DNA from: Desulfobulbus sp.
GTDB taxonomy: Bacteria > Desulfobacterota > Desulfobulbia > Desulfobulbales > Desulfobulbaceae
Direction of reading: 5' to 3'
DNA length: 6,402 nucleotides
Assembly (NCBI GenBank): GCA_028684915.1
Contig: JAQUEZ010000318.1
Span: 1 to 6,402, forward strand
The translations under genes were made by a program, and so were the position numbers. Positions 5,927 to 6,402 of this stretch are shown in pieces (positions within the stretch are counted from its first letter, which is position 1; each line of letters starts with the position of its first letter). Below the pieces are notes generated by a model. The model did not search any database and had not been told where the DNA came from. It worked only from the letters and a program-made list of their open reading frames with translations.

Positions 5927-6402
5927 GCCCGAGGTGAACGCCGATCCCCAATCCCGATTGGCCGTGCTCGCGCTCAGCCAGGGCGGCTCTCAGCTTGGCC
6001 TGAGACTAGCCGCTGATCTTGGCGGGGACTTCTTTGCCTGCAAAGGAAGACTTGCCCAGGTGGTGGGCGAGGTGTGGAAGAATTACAGCGGCATCATCTG
6101 TATTATGGCCACCGGGATCGTCGTGCGCACCATAGCCCCGCTGCTTGAAGATAAATACCGCGATCCGGCGATCGTAGTTTGCGATGAGTTGGGCCGGTTT
6201 GCAATCTCTCTAATATCCGGTCATCTTGGCGGAGCCAACGCTTTGGCCAAGCAGGTGGCAGAGGCAACTGGCGGCCAGGCCGTGCTCACCACCGCCTCGG
6301 ATGTGCTCGGCAAAACCGCGCTTGATCTCTGGTGTCGCGACCGTGGCCTGGGTGTGATCGACAAGGAAGGCTTTACCCGCGCCATGGGCCCACTGGTGGA
6401 TG
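5898..6402 (+). CDS. cbiG: Cobalt-precorrin-5A hydrolase CbiG (5' part, runs off the window)
   Basis: An open frame reads to the right edge without a stop, about 168 codons from the ATG at 5898. It shows the CbiG N-terminal and central blocks: LAVLALSQGG at the start of the fold, IMATGIVVRTIAP from residue 69, VVCDELGRFAISLISGHLGGANALA with the SGHLGGAN core at 107-114, and TTASD at 131-135. CbiG opens the delta-lactone of cobalt-precorrin-5A and releases a two-carbon unit (acetaldehyde), giving cobalt-precorrin-5B for CbiD; it is specific to the anaerobic pathway. The start is uncertain. ATG 5898 overlaps cbiF by 29 bases with no clear ribosome site, while GTG 5934 would follow the cbiF stop by 7 bases with a weak GGTAAG. 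ATG is preferred because overlaps are usual in this operon. The C-terminal domain, and any fusion to CbiH, lies outside the window. Confidence 0.92.
   Translation, partial: MPHSATSTGKPEVNADPQSRLAVLALSQGGSQLGLRLAADLGGDFFACKGRLAQVVGEVWKNYSGIICIMATGIVVRTIAPLLEDKYRDPAIVVCDELGRFAISLISGHLGGANALAKQVAEATGGQAVLTTASDVLGKTALDLWCRDRGLGVIDKEGFTRAMGPLVD

Overview
The window is one stretch of a tightly packed, single-strand (+) operon for the anaerobic (early cobalt insertion) branch of cobalamin (vitamin B12) corrin-ring synthesis. The presence of cbiD and cbiG, which belong to the oxygen-independent route, together with the cbiC, cbiF, cbiL and cbiET orthologues, points to an anaerobic bacterium. The fused cbiE-cbiT gene, moderately high GC content and general protein character would fit a sulfate-reducing Desulfobacterota (Desulfobulbaceae-like) lineage, but this taxonomic guess rests on impression and not on a search.

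Layout from left to right: the 3' end of an unrecognised gene (1-127); cbiA, cobyrinate a,c-diamide synthase (124-1464); cbiC, cobalt-precorrin-8 methylmutase (1473-2093); cbiD, C1-methyltransferase (2101-3189); a cbiE-cbiT fusion, C5/C15-methyltransferase and decarboxylase (3176-4387); cbiL, C20-methyltransferase (4384-5172); cbiF, C11-methyltransferase (5147-5926); and the 5' part of cbiG, cobalt-precorrin-5A hydrolase (from about 5898, running off the end). Junctions are overlaps of 4, 14, 4, 26 and probably 29 bases, or gaps of 7-8 bases, so the genes are almost certainly co-transcribed and at least partly translationally coupled. No gene-free stretch longer than about 10 bases exists, and no promoter, terminator, riboswitch, RNA gene, mobile element or CRISPR is visible. 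Transcription must start upstream of the window.

In pathway order the enzymes act CbiL, (CbiH), CbiF, CbiG, CbiD, (CbiJ), CbiT/CbiE, CbiC, CbiA. The window encodes all of these except CbiH and CbiJ. The genes for the late steps (A, C, D, ET) lie first and those for the early steps (L, F, G) follow. CbiH, CbiJ, the cobalt chelatase (CbiK/CbiX) and CbiP are not in view and are expected in the flanks or elsewhere.

Nothing here looks like an undescribed system. The points worth a second look are the unidentified gene coupled to the start of cbiA, an A8 tract containing a dnaX-type slippery heptamer just before the cbiL/cbiF junction, a perfect small hairpin in the start of cbiD, a degenerate glycine loop in the CbiE domain, and the uncertain cbiG start.
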